Shown: piece by piece, positions 16,974-26,392 of the stretch | How positions within the stretch are numbered: the first letter of the stretch is position 1 | How the letters are laid out: each line of letters starts with the position of its first letter | Assembly (NCBI RefSeq): GCF_024519435.1 | Contig: NZ_JALJRZ010000001.1 | Span: 372,001 to 436,000 of the forward strand | Length of the DNA: 64,000 nucleotides | DNA from: Terrabacter sp. Ter38 | GTDB taxonomy: Bacteria; Actinomycetota; Actinomycetes; Actinomycetales; Dermatophilaceae | Reading direction: 5' to 3' | The notes under the pieces: generated by a model | What the model was told of the DNA's origin: nothing | The model's input: the letters and a program-made list of their open reading frames with translations, nothing else | The model's database searches: none | Program-made: the position numbers and the translations under genes

Positions 16974-17804
16974 ATGAAGGCACGACTCGGAGCAGTGGCC
17001 GCGGCTGCGGCACTGGCTCTCACGCTCGCCGCGTGCGGATCAGGTCAGCCCAGCGCCACCGGCGGCGGCGGCGACAGCGGGCTCAAGATCGGCATCAAGT
17101 TCGATCAGCCGGGCATGGGCCTGAAGAAGGGCAGCGAGTACAGCGGCTTCGATGTCGACGTCGCCAAGTACGTCGCCAAGGCGCTCGGCACGAGCGAGGA
17201 CAAGATCACCTGGGTGCAGGCACCGAGCGCCCAGCGCGAGACGCTCATCCAGACGGGTCAGGTCGACTTCGTCGTCGCGACCTACTCGATCACCGACGCC
17301 CGCAAGGAGAAGGTCTCCTTCGCCGGTCCGTACTTCATCGCCGGTCAGGACCTCCTCGTCCGCGCCGACGACTCGTCGATCACCGGCCCGGACAGTCTCG
17401 ACGGCAAGAAGCTCTGCTCGGTCACCGGCTCCACCTCGGCCCAGAAGGTCAAGGACAAGTACCCCGGTGTGCAGCTGCAGGAGTTCGGCACGTACTCCGA
17501 GTGCCTGCCCGCTCTCCAGACCGGCGGTGTCGACGCCCTGACGACCGATGACACGATCCTCGCCGGCTACGCCGCGCAGGAGCAGTACAAGGGCAAGTTC
17601 AAGGTCGTCGGCAAGCCCTTCTCCCAGGAGAACTACGGCATCGGCCTCAAGAAGGGCGACACCGCTCTCTGCCAGAAGGTCACGGACGCCATCAAGAAGA
17701 TGGTCAGCGACGGCTCGTGGCAGAAGGCGCTCGACGCCAACCTCGGACCGGCCGGCTACAAGCCCGGCGCGGGCAACCCGCCCACCCCGGCTGCCTGCTC
17801 CTGA
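16974..17804 (+). CDS. gluB: Glutamate-type substrate-binding lipoprotein
   Basis: The 276-residue lipoprotein captures the amino acid outside the membrane and delivers it to the GluCD permease. A signal peptide ends in the lipobox LAAC, with Cys21 as the lipidated residue. The rest is a family 3 solute-binding fold: GFDVDVAKYVAKAL, DFVVATYSITDARK, FAGPYFIAGQDLLV. GGGAGGA-like sequence (16961-16967) precedes ATG 16974. A long hairpin just downstream probably protects or limits this highly expressed transcript. Confidence 0.94.
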   Translation: MKARLGAVAAAAALALTLAACGSGQPSATGGGGDSGLKIGIKFDQPGMGLKKGSEYSGFDVDVAKYVAKALGTSEDKITWVQAPSAQRETLIQTGQVDFVVATYSITDARKEKVSFAGPYFIAGQDLLVRADDSSITGPDSLDGKKLCSVTGSTSAQKVKDKYPGVQLQEFGTYSECLPALQTGGVDALTTDDTILAGYAAQEQYKGKFKVVGKPFSQENYGIGLKKGDTALCQKVTDAIKKMVSDGSWQKALDANLGPAGYKPGAGNPPTPAACS

Positions 17805-17813
17805 CTCCTTCCT

Positions 17814-17856
17814 CGCGCGAGCCGCGGCGCCCCACGCCGGCGCCGCGGCTCGCGCG
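17814..17856 (+). terminator. 18-bp perfect stem-loop between gluB and gluC
   Basis: Arms 17814-17831 and 17839-17856 are exact complements around a 7-nt loop. In transporter operons such hairpins follow the binding-protein gene and raise its mRNA level relative to the permeases, by partial termination or 3' protection. That role is inferred here. Confidence 0.75.
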
Positions 17857-17886
17857 GGCCAGATCCCTTGTGCGTGAAGGAGGGAC

Positions 17887-18564
17887 ATGCTCGACATTCT
17901 CGAGAAATACAACATCCTCGAAGCCTTCTGGATGACCATCCGGCTGACGTTCTTCTCGGCGATCGGTGCACTGGTCATCGGCACGGTCCTTGCGATCATG
18001 CGGGTGTCCCCGGTCGCGGTGCTCCGCCGGCTCGGCGCCTTCTACGTCAACATCGTGCGCAACACCCCCCTGACACTCATCATGTTCTTCTCGCTCGCGG
18101 GGGTGGGGATCGTCCTCGAGGTGAGCCTCGTCGACCCCAGCTCGCCCACGTCACTGCGCGACAACGCGATCCGCTGGGCCATCGTGGCCCTGGCGGTCTA
18201 CCACGCGGCTTTCGTCTGCGAGGCGATCCGCAGTGGGTTCAACACGGTGCCACTCGGCCAGGCCGAGGCGGCCCGCTCGATCGGGTTGACCTTCGGCCAG
18301 AGCCTGCGTGAGGTGATCCTCCCCCAGGCGTTCCGCGGCGCCATCGCGCCGCTCGGCTCGGTGCTCATCGCTCTGACCAAGAACACCACGGTCGCCTCCG
18401 TCATCGGCGTCGCCGAGGCCTCGGCCCTCATGAAGGTCATCATCGAGAACGAGACCGCGAGCGTGGCCGTCTTCCTCGTCTTCGCGCTCGGCTTCGTCAT
18501 CCTGACGTTGCCCGTCGGCGTGTTCTTCACGTCCCTCTCGCGTCGACTGGCGGTGAAGCGATGA
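17887..18564 (+). CDS. gluC: Amino-acid ABC transporter permease
   Basis: The 225-residue inner-membrane permease has about five hydrophobic helices and the permease loop EAARSIGLTFGQSLREVILP (EAA motif), which docks on the ATPase. It starts at ATG 17887 after GAAGGAGGG. Its end overlaps the next permease gene by ATGA, so the two are translationally coupled and likely form a heterodimer. Confidence 0.93.
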   Translation: MLDILEKYNILEAFWMTIRLTFFSAIGALVIGTVLAIMRVSPVAVLRRLGAFYVNIVRNTPLTLIMFFSLAGVGIVLEVSLVDPSSPTSLRDNAIRWAIVALAVYHAAFVCEAIRSGFNTVPLGQAEAARSIGLTFGQSLREVILPQAFRGAIAPLGSVLIALTKNTTVASVIGVAEASALMKVIIENETASVAVFLVFALGFVILTLPVGVFFTSLSRRLAVKR

Positions 18565-19487
18565 GTGCCCAGAACGTCCTCTTCGACGCCCCCGGCCCAC
18601 GTGCCCGTCGTCGCCACGCGATCCTGACGGCGTTCGGAGTCGTCCTCCTCGTCGCGACGCTCGCGCTCGTGCTGTGGAAGCTCAATGCCCAGGGTCAGCT
18701 GACCGCCGAGCTGTGGTCGCCGCTCGTCGACCCCGAGGTATGGACCTCGTACGTCGTGCCAGGCCTGCTCAACACCCTCAAGGCGGCCGCGGTCTCCATC
18801 GTCGCCGCAATGGTGTTCGGCATCCTGTTCGGCATGGGACGGCTGTCCCAGAACGCCGCGATCCGCTGGGTCAGCGGGATCATCGTCGAGTTCTTCCGGG
18901 CCGTCCCGGTGCTGCTGATGATGTACTTCCTCTTCCAGCTCTTCGCCTTCAACAACATCTTCGCCGCAAGCCTGAACTCGTTCATGGCGGTCGTCATCGC
19001 CCTGACGCTCTACAACGGCTCCGTCATCGCCGAGCTCGTCCGCTCGGGCGTGTACTCACTGCCGAGCGGTCAGTCCGAGGCCGGCCTCTCGATCGGTCTC
19101 ACGGCCCCGCAGACAATGCGTTCGATCCAGCTGCCACAGGCGCTGACGGCCATGCTGCCGGCCCTCGTGAGCCAGGTCGTCGTCATCCTCAAGGACAGCG
19201 CGCTCGGTGCGGCGATCACCTATCCGGAGCTGCTCCAGAGCATGCGGGACATGGGCACGGCCTACGCCACGGTCCTCCCCGCCTACGTCCTGGCCGCAGC
19301 CATCTTCATCGCGCTCAACTTCGGTCTCAGCACCTTGGCCGGTCGCGTCGAGAGCCGGCTCAACCGTCGGGGTCGCGGTCCGCGCAAGGCAGCACCGGCG
19401 ACCGGTGTCACCGGGGCCGGCACCGTGGACACCCCCACCGACGGCATCGGTGGTGCAGGCGTCCACACCGGCGACGCCCGGCGCTGA
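18561..19487 (+). CDS. gluD: Amino-acid ABC transporter permease
   Basis: The 308-residue permease is the partner of the upstream gene. It has an extra N-terminal hydrophobic segment (about 19-40), the EAA loop SEAGLSIGLTAPQTMRSIQL and a polar Gly/Thr-rich cytoplasmic tail of about 45 residues after RVESRLNRRG. The start overlaps the gluC stop (ATGA). A strong terminator follows at 19502. Confidence 0.93.
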   Translation: MSAQNVLFDAPGPRARRRHAILTAFGVVLLVATLALVLWKLNAQGQLTAELWSPLVDPEVWTSYVVPGLLNTLKAAAVSIVAAMVFGILFGMGRLSQNAAIRWVSGIIVEFFRAVPVLLMMYFLFQLFAFNNIFAASLNSFMAVVIALTLYNGSVIAELVRSGVYSLPSGQSEAGLSIGLTAPQTMRSIQLPQALTAMLPALVSQVVVILKDSALGAAITYPELLQSMRDMGTAYATVLPAYVLAAAIFIALNFGLSTLAGRVESRLNRRGRGPRKAAPATGVTGAGTVDTPTDGIGGAGVHTGDARR

Positions 19488-19501
19488 GCCGATCGGCATA
19501 C

Positions 19502-19540
19502 GAGAAGGGCCCCGACACCGGTGGTGTCGGGGCCCTTCTC
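19502..19540. terminator. Terminator of the glu operon
   Basis: A perfect 18-bp stem (19502-19519 with 19523-19540) closes a 3-nt loop. It lies between gluD and the convergent tRNA-Asn gene. Confidence 0.85.
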
Positions 19541-19545
19541 CGTGC

Positions 19546-19621
19546 TGGCTCCCCCGATTGGACTCGAACCAATAACCTGCCGGTTAACAGCCGGCTGCTC
19601 TGCCAATTGAGCTACAGGGGA
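19546..19621 (-). tRNA. tRNA-Asn (GTT)
   Basis: On the minus strand, acceptor arms TCCCCTG and CGGGGGA, T-loop TTCGAAT and anticodon loop TGTTAAC give tRNA-Asn with anticodon GTT. The CCA end is encoded (19548-19546). It is convergent with the glu operon. Confidence 0.95.
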
Positions 19622-19726
19622 ATGCTGCTGCGCAACCATAGCAAAGCATCTGGGCGGACAAGAAATCGGGTTCGGCGCGTTGACGCCAGCCTCTCGAAGC
19701 GTGTCAGACCGCGCCGCCGGGAGCCC

Positions 19727-20245
19727 TCAGAGACCCACTTCGGAACGCAGCCGTGCCATGCGTTGAGCGGCCTCGCGGGCCACGTGCGGGTCGCCGAGAT
19801 CGGCACCCTTGCCCGGGATCGTCTGCTCGAGCAGGGCACCGCTGGCGAGGTCCTGACGGATCACGACCCGAACCGTGCGGCGCCCGGCGGTGCGGAACTC
19901 GTCGGCGAGCACGACGCTCGCCTGGAGCCGCTCACGCAGAGCCTGCTGGATCAGCGAGGGCTCCGTCAGGTGCCAGTGCGCCGGGACGCTCCGGTCGACC
20001 CACGTGACCGTGAGCCGGGAGGACTCGCCCTGCCACGTGCCGGACTCCGCCTCGTGCCAGGGTCGGCGCCAGACGAGGCGGACCTCGGCGTCGACGAGTG
20101 CCAGGTGGTAGGTCGTGGCGACGACGTGCGCGCCGGTCGTCTCGTCGCGCGCCCAGGCGAGCACCTGCTCGCCCGGGTCGAGTGCGACGACCGCGCGGAC
20201 GGCCGCGGGCAGGGCCGGCCGACGCCGCCGTTCGAAGAGTGCCAT
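19727..20245 (-). CDS. Conserved hypothetical protein downstream of dnaG
   Basis: A 172-residue soluble protein with no signal peptide or membrane helix. It starts by sharing bases with the dnaG stop codon (TGATG), so it is translationally coupled to primase. The sequence has a beta-rich middle (LAWARDETTGAHVVATTYHLALV) and a basic N-terminus. Similar proteins sit next to dnaG in other actinobacteria, as far as I recall, but no function is known to me. Confidence 0.75.
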   Translation of the reverse strand: MALFERRRRPALPAAVRAVVALDPGEQVLAWARDETTGAHVVATTYHLALVDAEVRLVWRRPWHEAESGTWQGESSRLTVTWVDRSVPAHWHLTEPSLIQQALRERLQASVVLADEFRTAGRRTVRVVIRQDLASGALLEQTIPGKGADLGDPHVAREAAQRMARLRSEVGL

Positions 20246-22179
20246 CAGCCCATTCCCGCCTTGATCGCCGCGAGCTCGCGCTGGAGCGTCTGCAGCTGGA
20301 TGCCGAGCTCACGCGTGCGCTCGGGCGACGGTGTCTCGGCGTGGTCGAGCCGGCGCATCTCGCTCATCGAGTCGGCGATCTGTCGGGTCAGGGCGATGGT
20401 GCGCACCCGGTCGAAGAGCTCGTCGACGTAGCGCGAGGTGGGCAGGCCGGTCGAGGCGTCCATCCGGGTTGGCAGGGTGTCGACGGCGAGCTCGCTGACG
20501 AGTCCGGCGACGGGCGACGGCGCGGCCTCGGTGACGGCCGAGGTCCAGGCGCGGGCGTTGCCCTGGTCGCCGCTGTGGTGGGCGATGCGGATGCCGTCGA
20601 AGACCGCTCGGTGCGCCGGCGCCGAGAAGGCCTCGGGGGTCAGCAGGTCGATGGCCCCCGGCTTGAAGACCGCCGGGAACTGGAGCAGAACCTGGAGCAG
20701 CTGCCGCTCGGCGTGGATGACGGGGTCGCGGCGGTCGGGCACCGGCATGCCTCCGCCGTCGGCCACGTGCGGTTCGGCGTCGTCCCGGCCGTCGCCACGG
20801 TCCCCGCGGTCGCTCCGTTCCGTTCGGGCGTCCTCGTCGACCTTGATCTTGCCGGCCCGGGACACCTCGGTCGCCACCTGCTCGACGTCGAGCCCGAGCA
20901 TCCCGGACACCTCGCGGGTGTACTCCGGCCGGAGCGACTGGTCACGGATCGAGGCGATGATGGGGGCGACGGCGCGCACGGCCTGGATGCGCCCCTCGGC
21001 CGTCCCGACGTCGAAGCGCTTGATCGTCGTGCGCACCGCGAACTCGAACATCGGCACGGCGTCCTCGATGAGTGCCTGGACGGCCGGGTCTCCCCCGGCC
21101 TGACGCAGCTCGCACGGGTCCTTGCCCGACTTCTCGACGGCGACGAACGACTGCGAGGTCCACTTCTCGTCGTCGGCGAAGGCGCGCATGGCCGCCTTCT
21201 GGCCGGCGGCGTCGCCGTCGAAGGTGAAGATCACCCTGGCCGGGGCGAGACCGGCCTCGTCACGCATGAGGCGACGCAGGGTCTTGATGTGGTCCGCACC
21301 GAAGGCCGTGCCACACGTGGCGACGGCCGTCTCGACGCCGGCGAGGTGGCAGGCCATGACGTCGGTGTAGCCCTCGACGACAACGGCCCGACGGCCCTGC
21401 GAGATCTTCTTCTTGGCGAGGTCGAGACCGTAGAGCACGGTCGACTTCTTGTAGATCGGCGTCTCGGACGTGTTGAGGTACTTCGCGTCGATGCGGTCGT
21501 CGTCGAAGATGCGGCGCGCGCCGAAACCGACGGTGTCGCCCGTGATGTCGCGGATCGGCCAGACGAGACGCCCGCGGAAGCGGTCGTAGAGCCCGCGCGC
21601 ACCGCGCCCGGCGATGCCGCCGGTGACGAGCTCGTCGTCGGTGAAGCCCTTGGCACGCAGGTGGCGCACGAGGTCCTCTCCCCCGCGCGGCGCGAAACCC
21701 ACCCCGAACTGCTTGACGTGCTCGCTGTTGAAGTCCCGGGCGCGGAGGAAGTCACGGGCCTGACGGGCGGCCGGGCTGCCGAGGAGCAGCTCGGTGTAGT
21801 ACTCCTCCGCGACGCGGTGGGCCTCGACGAGCCGGCTGCGCCGGCCGAGCCCCTCCTCGCGCGGTCGGTCGCCGTTCTCGTAGCGCAGCTCCATGCCGAG
21901 CTTCTGGGCGAGCCGCTCGACGGCCTCGGAGAAGCTGAGGTGGTCGACCTTCTGGACGAAGGAGATGACGTCGCCGCCCTCGCCGCAGCCGAAGCAGTGC
22001 CACGCCTCGACGGCCGGGCGGATGTTGAAGGACGGCGACTTCTCGTCGTGGAAGGGACACAGGCCCTTGAGCGACCCGGGACCGGCGGAGCGGAGCGTCA
22101 CGTGCTCGCGCACGACGTCCTCGATGGACGACCGCGCCTTGACCGCCGCGATGTCCTCGCTGTTGATCAGCCCCGCCAT
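20245..22179 (-). CDS. dnaG: DNA primase (DnaG)
   Basis: Primase makes the RNA primers for chromosome replication. The 644-residue protein has the expected three parts: an N-terminal zinc ribbon (Cys41, His44, Cys62, Cys65 in CPFHDEKSPSF and HCFGCGEGG), a TOPRIM core with EGYTD (269-273) and FDGD (320-323), and a C-terminal helicase-binding region after about 450. The acidic linker around 455-480 is species-variable. It is the first gene of a pair with the small downstream gene. Confidence 0.96.
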   Translation of the reverse strand: MAGLINSEDIAAVKARSSIEDVVREHVTLRSAGPGSLKGLCPFHDEKSPSFNIRPAVEAWHCFGCGEGGDVISFVQKVDHLSFSEAVERLAQKLGMELRYENGDRPREEGLGRRSRLVEAHRVAEEYYTELLLGSPAARQARDFLRARDFNSEHVKQFGVGFAPRGGEDLVRHLRAKGFTDDELVTGGIAGRGARGLYDRFRGRLVWPIRDITGDTVGFGARRIFDDDRIDAKYLNTSETPIYKKSTVLYGLDLAKKKISQGRRAVVVEGYTDVMACHLAGVETAVATCGTAFGADHIKTLRRLMRDEAGLAPARVIFTFDGDAAGQKAAMRAFADDEKWTSQSFVAVEKSGKDPCELRQAGGDPAVQALIEDAVPMFEFAVRTTIKRFDVGTAEGRIQAVRAVAPIIASIRDQSLRPEYTREVSGMLGLDVEQVATEVSRAGKIKVDEDARTERSDRGDRGDGRDDAEPHVADGGGMPVPDRRDPVIHAERQLLQVLLQFPAVFKPGAIDLLTPEAFSAPAHRAVFDGIRIAHHSGDQGNARAWTSAVTEAAPSPVAGLVSELAVDTLPTRMDASTGLPTSRYVDELFDRVRTIALTRQIADSMSEMRRLDHAETPSPERTRELGIQLQTLQRELAAIKAGMG

Positions 22180-22230
22180 CTGCCTCCTGTCGCCATCCGT
22201 GATTCTAGGTGCTCGCCCGGGTGCGGCCGG

Positions 22231-23460
22231 TCACCGGCACCACCGGCTGTGGAGGGACAGAGCGCGCACGTCGGTCAGCGAGGCCACCTGGTCGATGACG
22301 ACGCGCAGCCGCTCCCCGTCGTCGGCGGCCGCCTCGTGGTCGAGCCGGAAGGCCACGTCGAGCCGCTCCTCGGGCGCGGCGGCATACGCCTCGACGACGG
22401 CGCGCACGACATCGCGCTGCCCCGACATGATCGCGAGGCGCTCGTCGGTGGTCATGACGAAGTGGTTCGCGATCGCCTTGAGCACGGAGCACTCGGCGCG
22501 AGTGTCGTCGGGCACGACGAGGTCGGCCTCGAAGCGGCACAGCTCTCCCGGGCCGTGCCGCTCGCGCGTGGCCTGCTCGACGACGAGCACGAAGTGCCCG
22601 ATGAGCCTGCTCGTCATGTCCTTGAGGCGCGCGAGGTCGCCCCGCGAGCCGTCGTATGCCGTCGGCACGGCTCCCGACGCGAGGATGCGTTCCAGCGCGG
22701 CCCCGAGCGCGTCGGCGCCGAGGTCTGGCGCGTAGGTGCGGCCCGCGACGTCGATGACGTCGGCCATGTCGCGGGCGTGGAGCAGCCGGGGGTCGATCCA
22801 GCCCGAGGCGATGGCGTCCTCGACGTCGTGGACGGAGTAGGCGACGTCGTCGGACCAGTCCATGACCTCGGCCTCGAGGCACCGCCGCTGCTCCTGCGCG
22901 CCGTCGCGGATCCACTCGAAGACCGGCAGGTCGGACGGGTAGACGCCGAACTTGTGCGTCTCGTGAGGGCCCTCGCCGCGAGCCCAGGGGTACTTCGTCG
23001 TCGCGTCCAGGCTCGCCCGCGTCAGGTTCAGCCCGGCAGACGTGCCGTCGGGGTGCGCGCGTTTGGCCTCGAGTCTCGTCAGGAGTCGCAGTGTCTGCGC
23101 GTTGCCCTCGAAGCCGCCGATCCCCGAAGCGATCTCGTCGAGGACCATCTCTCCGTTGTGCCCGAAGGGCGGGTGGCCGAGGTCGTGGGCCAGGCAGGCG
23201 GTGTCCACGACATCGGCGTTGCAGCCGAGGGCGGCCCCGAACTCGCGGCCGATCTGTGCGACCTCGAGCGAGTGGGTCAGCCGGTTGCGGACGAAGTCGT
23301 CGTGCCCGGGGGCGAGCACCTGGGTCTTGGCGGCGAGCCGCCGCAGCGACGACGAGTGCACGACTCGCGCCCGGTCGCGGGCGAAGTCGTCACGGTCGGC
23401 GCGCTTCTGGGCAGGGTCCTCCGCGACCCAGCGCTCCCGGTCCCGACCCTCGTAGCCCAC
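22231..23460 (-). CDS. dgt: dGTPase-like dNTP triphosphohydrolase
   Basis: This HD-domain enzyme hydrolyses dNTPs to nucleosides and triphosphate. The 409-residue protein has His63 in RNRLTHSLEVAQ, the HD pair His92-Asp93 in CLAHDLGHPPFGHNGE and a late Asp in DWSDDVAYSVHD, which together form the metal site. It ends about 50 bp before dnaG and is probably co-transcribed with it, a common actinobacterial arrangement. Confidence 0.93.
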   Translation of the reverse strand: MGYEGRDRERWVAEDPAQKRADRDDFARDRARVVHSSSLRRLAAKTQVLAPGHDDFVRNRLTHSLEVAQIGREFGAALGCNADVVDTACLAHDLGHPPFGHNGEMVLDEIASGIGGFEGNAQTLRLLTRLEAKRAHPDGTSAGLNLTRASLDATTKYPWARGEGPHETHKFGVYPSDLPVFEWIRDGAQEQRRCLEAEVMDWSDDVAYSVHDVEDAIASGWIDPRLLHARDMADVIDVAGRTYAPDLGADALGAALERILASGAVPTAYDGSRGDLARLKDMTSRLIGHFVLVVEQATRERHGPGELCRFEADLVVPDDTRAECSVLKAIANHFVMTTDERLAIMSGQRDVVRAVVEAYAAAPEERLDVAFRLDHEAAADDGERLRVVIDQVASLTDVRALSLHSRWCR

Positions 23461-23561
23461 ACCGGAACTCTATGCGGCGCGGCGCGGCCGACCACGGCGC
23501 CGCTCCCGGGCGCATACTTCAGGGATGGAGCCGCTCAGGCTTCCGAACTCAGGAGCGCGCC

Positions 23562-23693
23562 ATGGGCGACAAGTCACCGAAGTCCCACATGTCCACGAAG
23601 GCCAGATCGCTCAAGGAGAAGCGTGCCGACAAGCACGCGAAGTCCGCCGCCAAGGACCACACCGAGATCATCCCGCCCAAGGCCAAGCGCTGA
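23562..23693 (+). CDS. Small lysine-rich conserved protein
   Basis: A 43-residue very basic protein starts MGDKSPKSHMSTKARS. This start is shared by a widespread family of tiny bacterial proteins with no known function. AGGAGC lies 6 nt before ATG 23562. It is divergent from dgt and stands alone. Confidence 0.75.
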   Translation: MGDKSPKSHMSTKARSLKEKRADKHAKSAAKDHTEIIPPKAKR

Positions 23694-23737
23694 CCCGGGT
23701 CTGACGCGGCACGGACCCGATCCCACCTCGCCGCGGT

Positions 23738-24376
23738 TCAGCCGAGCTCGGCCTGCATGCGTCGCACCCAGGCCGGCTCGGTGCCGTAGCGCTGTGTCTT
23801 GATGAGGCGCAGCTGTGAGCAGTCGTCGACGAGCTCGGCCATGCGCTTGTCGCGAGTCGCCTCCTGCTTGGCCGTGAGCACCCAGTTCGTCGCGAGCTTG
23901 CGGTAGGAAGGCGTGGCGCCGTCCCAGAAGGCCGAGGCGCGGAGGTCGGCGCGCAGCATCGCCTCGTAGTCGTCGGACCAGGTGAGCGCGCGGTTCTCGT
24001 AGGCGTAGACGCCGGAGCGGTCCTCGCGCCGCTTGGCGAATGCAGCGAGGCCCGCCGGACGCATGCGCCCGGCGGCCGTGAGCTCCGCGACGGCGTTGAT
24101 GTTGATGGCGCTCCAGTTGCTGCCCGGCTTGCGCGGCGTCCACCGCTGGCGCACCGTGTCCTCGTCGATGCGCTGGGCCATCGAGTCGATCCAGCCGAAG
24201 CAGAGGGCCTCGCGCACGGCCTCGGCCCACTGCAGCCCGCGGGGCTCGACGTGCTTCTTGTTGAGGCCCATCCACAGCTCGCTGGCGCTCTCGTGGTGGA
24301 CCTGCAGCCAGGCCCGGAAGTCCTCGGCGTCGTCGAAGAAGATCGCGGGCCGCTCGCCCGATCCGCCCTGTCGCAT
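23738..24376 (-). CDS. YdeI/OmpD-associated family protein
   Basis: The 212-residue cytoplasmic protein matches the YdeI (bacteriocin-protection) family, from its start FDDAEDFRAWLQVHHESASELW and the segments EALCFGWIDSMAQRID and WSAININAVAEL. The molecular role is unclear; family members were linked to resistance to cationic peptides. It starts back to back with the next plus-strand gene. Confidence 0.82.
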   Translation of the reverse strand: MRQGGSGERPAIFFDDAEDFRAWLQVHHESASELWMGLNKKHVEPRGLQWAEAVREALCFGWIDSMAQRIDEDTVRQRWTPRKPGSNWSAININAVAELTAAGRMRPAGLAAFAKRREDRSGVYAYENRALTWSDDYEAMLRADLRASAFWDGATPSYRKLATNWVLTAKQEATRDKRMAELVDDCSQLRLIKTQRYGTEPAWVRRMQAELG

Positions 24377-24421
24377 GCCCCGATCCTGCCACCGGCCACC
24401 GACGCTGGGAGGATCGTTGCC

Positions 24422-25126
24422 GTGACCGACCGGATCCTGCTCGCCGCCCGCAACAACGCCCTCTGGTGCGACGCCGTGGCTCGTTCCCACGGTGTCGCGT
24501 GCACGCTCGACGACGTGGGGTGGACGGCGTCCACGCGCACGCCGCCCTACTACCCCGACGCCGTGACGCTGTCTCCGGACACCGGCGAGTACGACGTCCT
24601 CGCGCGCGTCGACGACTCGGACGGCTGCTCCGTCAAGGACTCGTGGTCGCGTCTGGACCTGTCGATGGAGGACTTCGCGCGGCTCGTCGTGGGCGAGTGG
24701 GTCTGGCTCGACCCCTCCGGACCGGCGATGCCCGCTCCTTCCGGCCGGTGGCAACGCGTGACGACGCCCGACGCGATGGCGGCATGGGTGCGCGCGTGGG
24801 CGAGCGACCCCGACGCCGAGGCGATCCTGCGACCCTCGCTCCTCGAGGTGCCCGGTGTCACGTTCCTGGCGCAGCGCGCGTCCGACGACCCGCAGTCTCC
24901 CGTGGCCGCGGGGGCGATCGTCAACGTGACGGGTGACGTCGCCGGCCTCGGCAACGTCTTCACGCTCGACGGCGACGTGGAGCGGGCCTGGGGCGCGGCC
25001 GCTGCCGCTGCACGTGACGTCGTGGGCGGCATACCCCTCGTCGGCTGGGAGGCCGGCGCGAGCGTCGCTGCGGCGGTCGCGGCCGGCTGCGAGCGGATCG
25101 GCCCGCTCAGCGTCTGGCTGAAGTGA
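24422..25126 (+). CDS. Hypothetical protein, possible GNAT fold
   Basis: A 234-residue protein starting at GTG 24422. The C-terminal half (AAGAIVNVTGDVAGLGNVFTL, then IPLVGWEAGASVAAAVAAGCERIGPLSVWLK) resembles the end of GNAT-type acetyltransferases, where a Gly-rich loop binds acetyl-CoA, but the match is weak. It ends 3 bp from the convergent dus gene. The Ile in GGIP uses the rare ATA codon because of an embedded GTATGCC motif. Confidence 0.6.
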   Translation: MTDRILLAARNNALWCDAVARSHGVACTLDDVGWTASTRTPPYYPDAVTLSPDTGEYDVLARVDDSDGCSVKDSWSRLDLSMEDFARLVVGEWVWLDPSGPAMPAPSGRWQRVTTPDAMAAWVRAWASDPDAEAILRPSLLEVPGVTFLAQRASDDPQSPVAAGAIVNVTGDVAGLGNVFTLDGDVERAWGAAAAAARDVVGGIPLVGWEAGASVAAAVAAGCERIGPLSVWLK

Positions 25127-25129
25127 GGC

Positions 25130-26374
25130 TCAACCGCCGCTGACGGACAGCTCGGCCTCGGCGATGGTTCGGCGGTGCTCCTCGGACAGCTCGCGCGACT
25201 CGAGCCAGCGGTCGGGCAGCGCCACGGTGCGCGACGACCCGGCTCGCCCGCGCTGGCCCTCGGCGGCCTCACCGGGCCACGGCAGGTCGGGGTCGAGGGT
25301 CGCGAGCAAGCGGTCGAGTGCTGCCATCGAGTCGACGAGCGCGAGCGAGTTGCGGATCGTCGAGCCGGCCGGGAATCCCTTGAGGTACCACGCGATGTGC
25401 TTGCGGATGTCGCGGCAGGCCCGATCCTCCTCGCCGTAGAAGTCGCAGAGGTATGCCGTGTGCTTGCGCAACGTCTCCGAGACCTCTCCCAGCGTGGGCG
25501 TCACTCGTGCCGAGGTGCCGGCAAACGCCGCCGCGAGGTCGGTGAAGAGCCACGGCCGACCGAGGCAGCCGCGACCGACGACGACGCCGTCGCAGCCGGT
25601 CTCGCGGACCATGCGCACGGCGTCCTCGGCCGACCAGATGTCGCCGTTGCCGAGGACGGGGATGCTCGTCACGGTCTCCTTGAGCATCCGGATGGCGCTC
25701 CAGTCGGCCGTGCCCGAGTACGCCTGTGCGGCGGTACGACCGTGCAGGGCGACGGCCGCGACGCCCTCGGCCTCGGCGGTCAGGCCCGCGTCGAGGTAGG
25801 TGAGGTGGACGTCGTCGATGCCCTTGCGCATCTTGACGGTGACCGGGATGTCGCGCTTGGCGCCCTCCTCGACGACGGCGCCGACGATGGCCTTGAAGAG
25901 GTCCTTCTTCCACGGCAGGGCGGAACCGCCACCCTTGCGGGTGACCTTCGGGACGGGGCAGCCGAAGTTGAGGTCGATGTGGTCGGCCCGGTCCTCGCTG
26001 ACGAGCATCCGGGCGGCGGCGCGCGCGGTGGCCGGGTCGACGCTGTAGAGCTGGATGGAGCGGGGGTTCTCGTCGGGGTCGTGCTCGATGAGGCGCATCG
26101 ACTCGGGGGTGCGCTCGACGAGGGCGCGAGAGGTGATCATCTCGCTGACGTAGAGGCTCGTCGCGCCGCTGGCGCCGCCGATCGCGCGGCCCTCGTTGCC
26201 GTACTCGCGGCACAGCCGGCGGAAGGCACGGTTCGTGATGCCGGCCATCGGCGCGAGCACGACGGGTGACTCGATGACGTGGCGGCCGATGCGCAGCGGG
26301 GGCAGCACGGCGCCGTTCGTGTCGGTGCGGGCGGCCTCACCAGCCTGCGTCACGGGGGTCATCACGTCGGTCAC
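25130..26374 (-). CDS. dus: tRNA-dihydrouridine synthase
   Basis: This FMN enzyme reduces uridines in tRNA D-loops using NADPH. The 414-residue protein shows the DusB-type barrel: APMAGITNRAFRRL, SEMITSRAL, NFGCPVPKVTRKGGGSAL with the catalytic Cys, VTVKMRKGID, LHGRTAAQAYSG and GNGDIWSAEDA. The N-terminal 25 residues before PLRIGRHVI are extra, so translation may begin at an internal codon. The same strand continues with an alpha/beta hydrolase upstream. Confidence 0.93.
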   Translation of the reverse strand: MTDVMTPVTQAGEAARTDTNGAVLPPLRIGRHVIESPVVLAPMAGITNRAFRRLCREYGNEGRAIGGASGATSLYVSEMITSRALVERTPESMRLIEHDPDENPRSIQLYSVDPATARAAARMLVSEDRADHIDLNFGCPVPKVTRKGGGSALPWKKDLFKAIVGAVVEEGAKRDIPVTVKMRKGIDDVHLTYLDAGLTAEAEGVAAVALHGRTAAQAYSGTADWSAIRMLKETVTSIPVLGNGDIWSAEDAVRMVRETGCDGVVVGRGCLGRPWLFTDLAAAFAGTSARVTPTLGEVSETLRKHTAYLCDFYGEEDRACRDIRKHIAWYLKGFPAGSTIRNSLALVDSMAALDRLLATLDPDLPWPGEAAEGQRGRAGSSRTVALPDRWLESRELSEEHRRTIAEAELSVSGG

Positions 26375-26392
26375 GGGCTCGATTGTCCCCGA

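Noticed and set aside
20098-23802. 1234-codon plus-strand frame opposite dnaG and dgt
   Set aside because: Same shadow effect; dnaG and dgt on the minus strand have all catalytic motifs.
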